Shown: positions 7,289 through 8,121 of the stretch, one piece after another
How positions within the stretch are numbered: position 1 is the stretch's first letter
Layout: each line of letters starts with the position of its first letter
Source: Bacteroidota bacterium
GTDB taxonomy: Bacteria > Bacteroidota > Bacteroidia > Chitinophagales > Chitinophagaceae
Length of the DNA stretch: 8,121 bases
Assembly (NCBI GenBank): GCA_023415275.1
Contig: JAEZLJ010000154.1
Location: 1 to 8,121 of the forward strand
Reading direction: 5' to 3'
Made by a program: the position numbers and the translations under genes
The notes under the pieces: generated by a model
Databases searched by the model: none
What the model was told of the DNA's origin: nothing
The model's input: only the letters and a program-made list of their open reading frames with translations

Positions 7289-7660
7289 ATGGAAGTACTA
7301 ACAACTATGAAGAAAAAGAAAACCCGCCTGATTGTTCGCAAAGGCAATGAGAATATAGCGTTGAAAGTGGAAGACATCGCCTTTATATACCGGGACAATA
7401 CCATTATTGTAGCCATAGATAAGGAAGAAAAAAAATACCTCTGCGACAGGAACCTTTCTGCACTGGAAGAAGAGTTGGATGAATCGATGTTCTTCCGGGC
7501 CAACCGAAAATATCTGGTCAATATTCAATACATCAGGGGCTATAAGAGCTTTGAAAAAGTAAAGCTGGAGGTAAGCCTTTTAATACCATCCTGCAACCAC
7601 AGCATCATCATCAGCCAGGAAACAGCTCCCCTGTTCAAAAAATGGATCAACGAAGATTAA
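7289..7660 (+). CDS. Stand-alone LytTR DNA-binding domain protein
   Basis: A 123-residue protein consisting almost entirely of a LytTR (LytR/AlgR-type) DNA-binding domain, about residues 13-120. Visible hallmarks are LKVEDIAFIYRDNTIIVAID (beta strands), YLCDRNLSALEEEL, FFRANRKYLVN at 68-78 (the family's 'F.R.hRsylVN' motif), YIRGYKSF, and IIISQETAPLFKKWI at the end. There is no phospho-acceptor receiver domain, sensor or membrane segment, so it is not a standard two-component response regulator. The ATG at 7289 is the longest start; an ATG at 7307 (M7, MKKKKTRLIV) is an equally reasonable start with a basic N-terminus. Neither has a strong Shine-Dalgarno. The gene is divergent from susC with about 300 nt shared between them, which makes it a candidate regulator of susCD. 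That role is inference from position. Confidence 0.9.
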   Translation: MEVLTTMKKKKTRLIVRKGNENIALKVEDIAFIYRDNTIIVAIDKEEKKYLCDRNLSALEEELDESMFFRANRKYLVNIQYIRGYKSFEKVKLEVSLLIPSCNHSIIISQETAPLFKKWINED

Positions 7661-7795
7661 CAGCATTACATGGATCTGCCCATCCTGAAATCAACAGGTA
7701 GCCAATATTTTAGGTAATATATATTGGGTTTACTCCTAATCAGCCTGTAAGTACCTGGAGGCACCGGGCAAATTCCCATTTCCAGTATGTCTCCT

Positions 7796-7828
7796 GGCTA
7801 TCTACTCCCTATCTTCTCCCTATTAACT
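7796..7828 (+). repeat. Three 11-bp tandem units in the left arm
   Basis: Units GGCTATCTACT (7796-7806), CCCTATCTTCT (7807-7817) and CCCTATTAACT (7818-7828) follow one another without gaps. The consensus is about CCCTATCTACT. They lie directly outside the 12-bp core palindrome and pair partly with the right-arm units. Confidence 0.75.
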
Positions 7829-7866
7829 ATATAGATACTGCATGATCACCACGCAGTATCTATACC

Positions 7867-7921
7867 GGAGATAGGCAGTAGATAGGGCGATGGTAGCTAG
7901 TAAATAGGCTGTAGATGGGAA
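7867..7921 (-). repeat. Five 11-bp tandem units in the right arm, opposite orientation
   Basis: Read on the + strand: GGAGATAGGCA, GTAGATAGGGC, GATGGTAGCTA (degenerate), GTAAATAGGCT and GTAGATGGGAA, gap-free from 7867 to 7921. Their complement matches the left-arm consensus CCCTATCTACT. The 11-bp period is close to one DNA helical turn. Confidence 0.75.
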
Positions 7922-8011
7922 TGAGATCGTGCAATGTCCTGGAGGTACACTGATTAATTTAAGAATTAATTTAATATTACCTTAAAGGTTTGTATAACTG
8001 GTGATTGTTGC

Positions 8012-8040
8012 AAAATAAAAAAACCCCGGAAGTACCGGGG
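8012..8040 (-). terminator. Intrinsic terminator of the tRNA-Ser transcript
   Basis: Stem CCCCGG/CCGGGG (8024-8029 and 8035-8040) with a 5-nt loop. On the - strand it is followed by seven T and then ATTTTG. It lies 22 nt beyond the tRNA 3' end, in the right orientation and distance to terminate it. Confidence 0.88.
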
Positions 8041-8062
8041 CTATAGCTAATTTTTCAGTTTG

Positions 8063-8121
8063 CGGAGACTGAGGGATTCGAACCCTCGATACCCTTTAGA
8101 GGTATACACACTTTCCAGGCG
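8063..8121 (-). tRNA. tRNA-Ser (anticodon GGA), 5' part cut off by the window edge
   Basis: Read on the - strand, the window edge falls inside the anticodon arm, where CTGGAAA forms the loop with anticodon GGA (8116-8114, for UCC/UCU serine codons). Next come a long variable arm (ATACC/GGTAT stem), as expected of class II tRNA-Ser, then the T arm GAGGG-TTCGAAT-CCCTC and the 3' acceptor strand AGTCTCC (8070-8064) with discriminator G at 8063. The CCA tail is not encoded (CAAA follows). The D arm and 5' acceptor strand lie beyond base 8121. Confidence 0.93.

Larger units (their letters stand above)
7708..7986. repeat. 279-bp imperfect inverted-repeat element (MITE-like or structured intergenic repeat)
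   Basis: Two arms of exactly 134 nt (7708-7841 and 7853-7986) surround an 11-nt centre (7842-7852). Complementary blocks share one symmetry axis near base 7847. They are TTTTAGGTAATAT 7708-7720 with 7974-7986 (12 of 13), TAATCAG 7737-7743 with CTGATTA 7950-7956, GTACCT 7751-7756 with AGGTAC 7943-7948, ATTCCCAT 7772-7779 with ATGGGAAT 7915-7922, and a perfect 12-bp core TATAGATACTGC 7830-7841 with 7853-7864. Between the last two blocks both arms carry 11-bp repeats. No believable ORF is inside, so if mobile it would depend on a transposase elsewhere. I see no certain target-site duplication; TA occurs at both ends but one base out of register. Alternatively it is a long structured RNA or a protein-binding array. 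Confidence 0.75.

Noticed and set aside
7198..7528. Two - strand ORFs (107 and 76 codons) opposite the LytTR gene
   Set aside because: They lie antisense to a well-supported LytTR domain and show low-complexity Ser/Phe runs with no family resemblance.
7796..7921. CRISPR array
   Set aside because: The units are 11 bp, contiguous and without spacers, inverted between the arms, and no cas gene is present.
7708..7986. Insertion sequence with its own transposase
   Set aside because: The element is 279 bp and contains no ORF of useful length; at most it could be moved by a transposase encoded elsewhere.

Overview
The window looks like chromosome of a member of the Bacteroidota, plausibly the Chitinophagaceae or a close relative. 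The reasons are a complete susC/susD-type outer-membrane uptake pair, a stand-alone LytTR DNA-binding protein, a DUF983 protein directly behind murF, and weak or absent Shine-Dalgarno sequences in front of most genes. The family-level guess is inference; the phylum is well supported.

Layout, left to right. Bases 1-945 hold the 3' part of murF (peptidoglycan precursor ligase) followed after 4 nt by a small DUF983 zinc-ribbon membrane protein, both on the + strand. A 327-nt gap with two adjacent hairpins leads to an AraC-family regulator (1273-2145, +). This gene converges on a - strand operon, with a 342-nt gap between them that carries several hairpins, including a strong bidirectional terminator at 2437-2467. 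The operon, read right to left, is susC (6990-3955) then susD (3918-2488), separated by 36 nt. Together they should form an outer-membrane importer in which a TonB-dependent barrel is capped by a surface lipoprotein. No glycoside hydrolase, peptidase, sigma/anti-sigma pair or other substrate-defining gene lies in the window, so the cargo is unknown. Upstream of susC is a roughly 300-nt divergent control region with a plausible Bacteroidota-type promoter and a 7-bp dyad. On its other side is a 123-residue LytTR-only protein (7289-7660, +), which is a candidate regulator of the transporter.

The most unusual feature lies between the LytTR gene and a tRNA-Ser(GGA) gene that runs off the right edge (- strand). 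Bases 7708-7986 form a 279-bp imperfect inverted repeat with two arms of exactly 134 nt around an 11-nt centre. At least four separate blocks of complementarity share the same symmetry axis near base 7847. The middle of each arm is built from an 11-bp unit (consensus CCCTATCTACT), with three copies in the left arm and five in the right arm in the opposite orientation. No ORF in it looks real. It resembles a miniature inverted-repeat element or a large structured intergenic repeat, and it is the main item worth following up.
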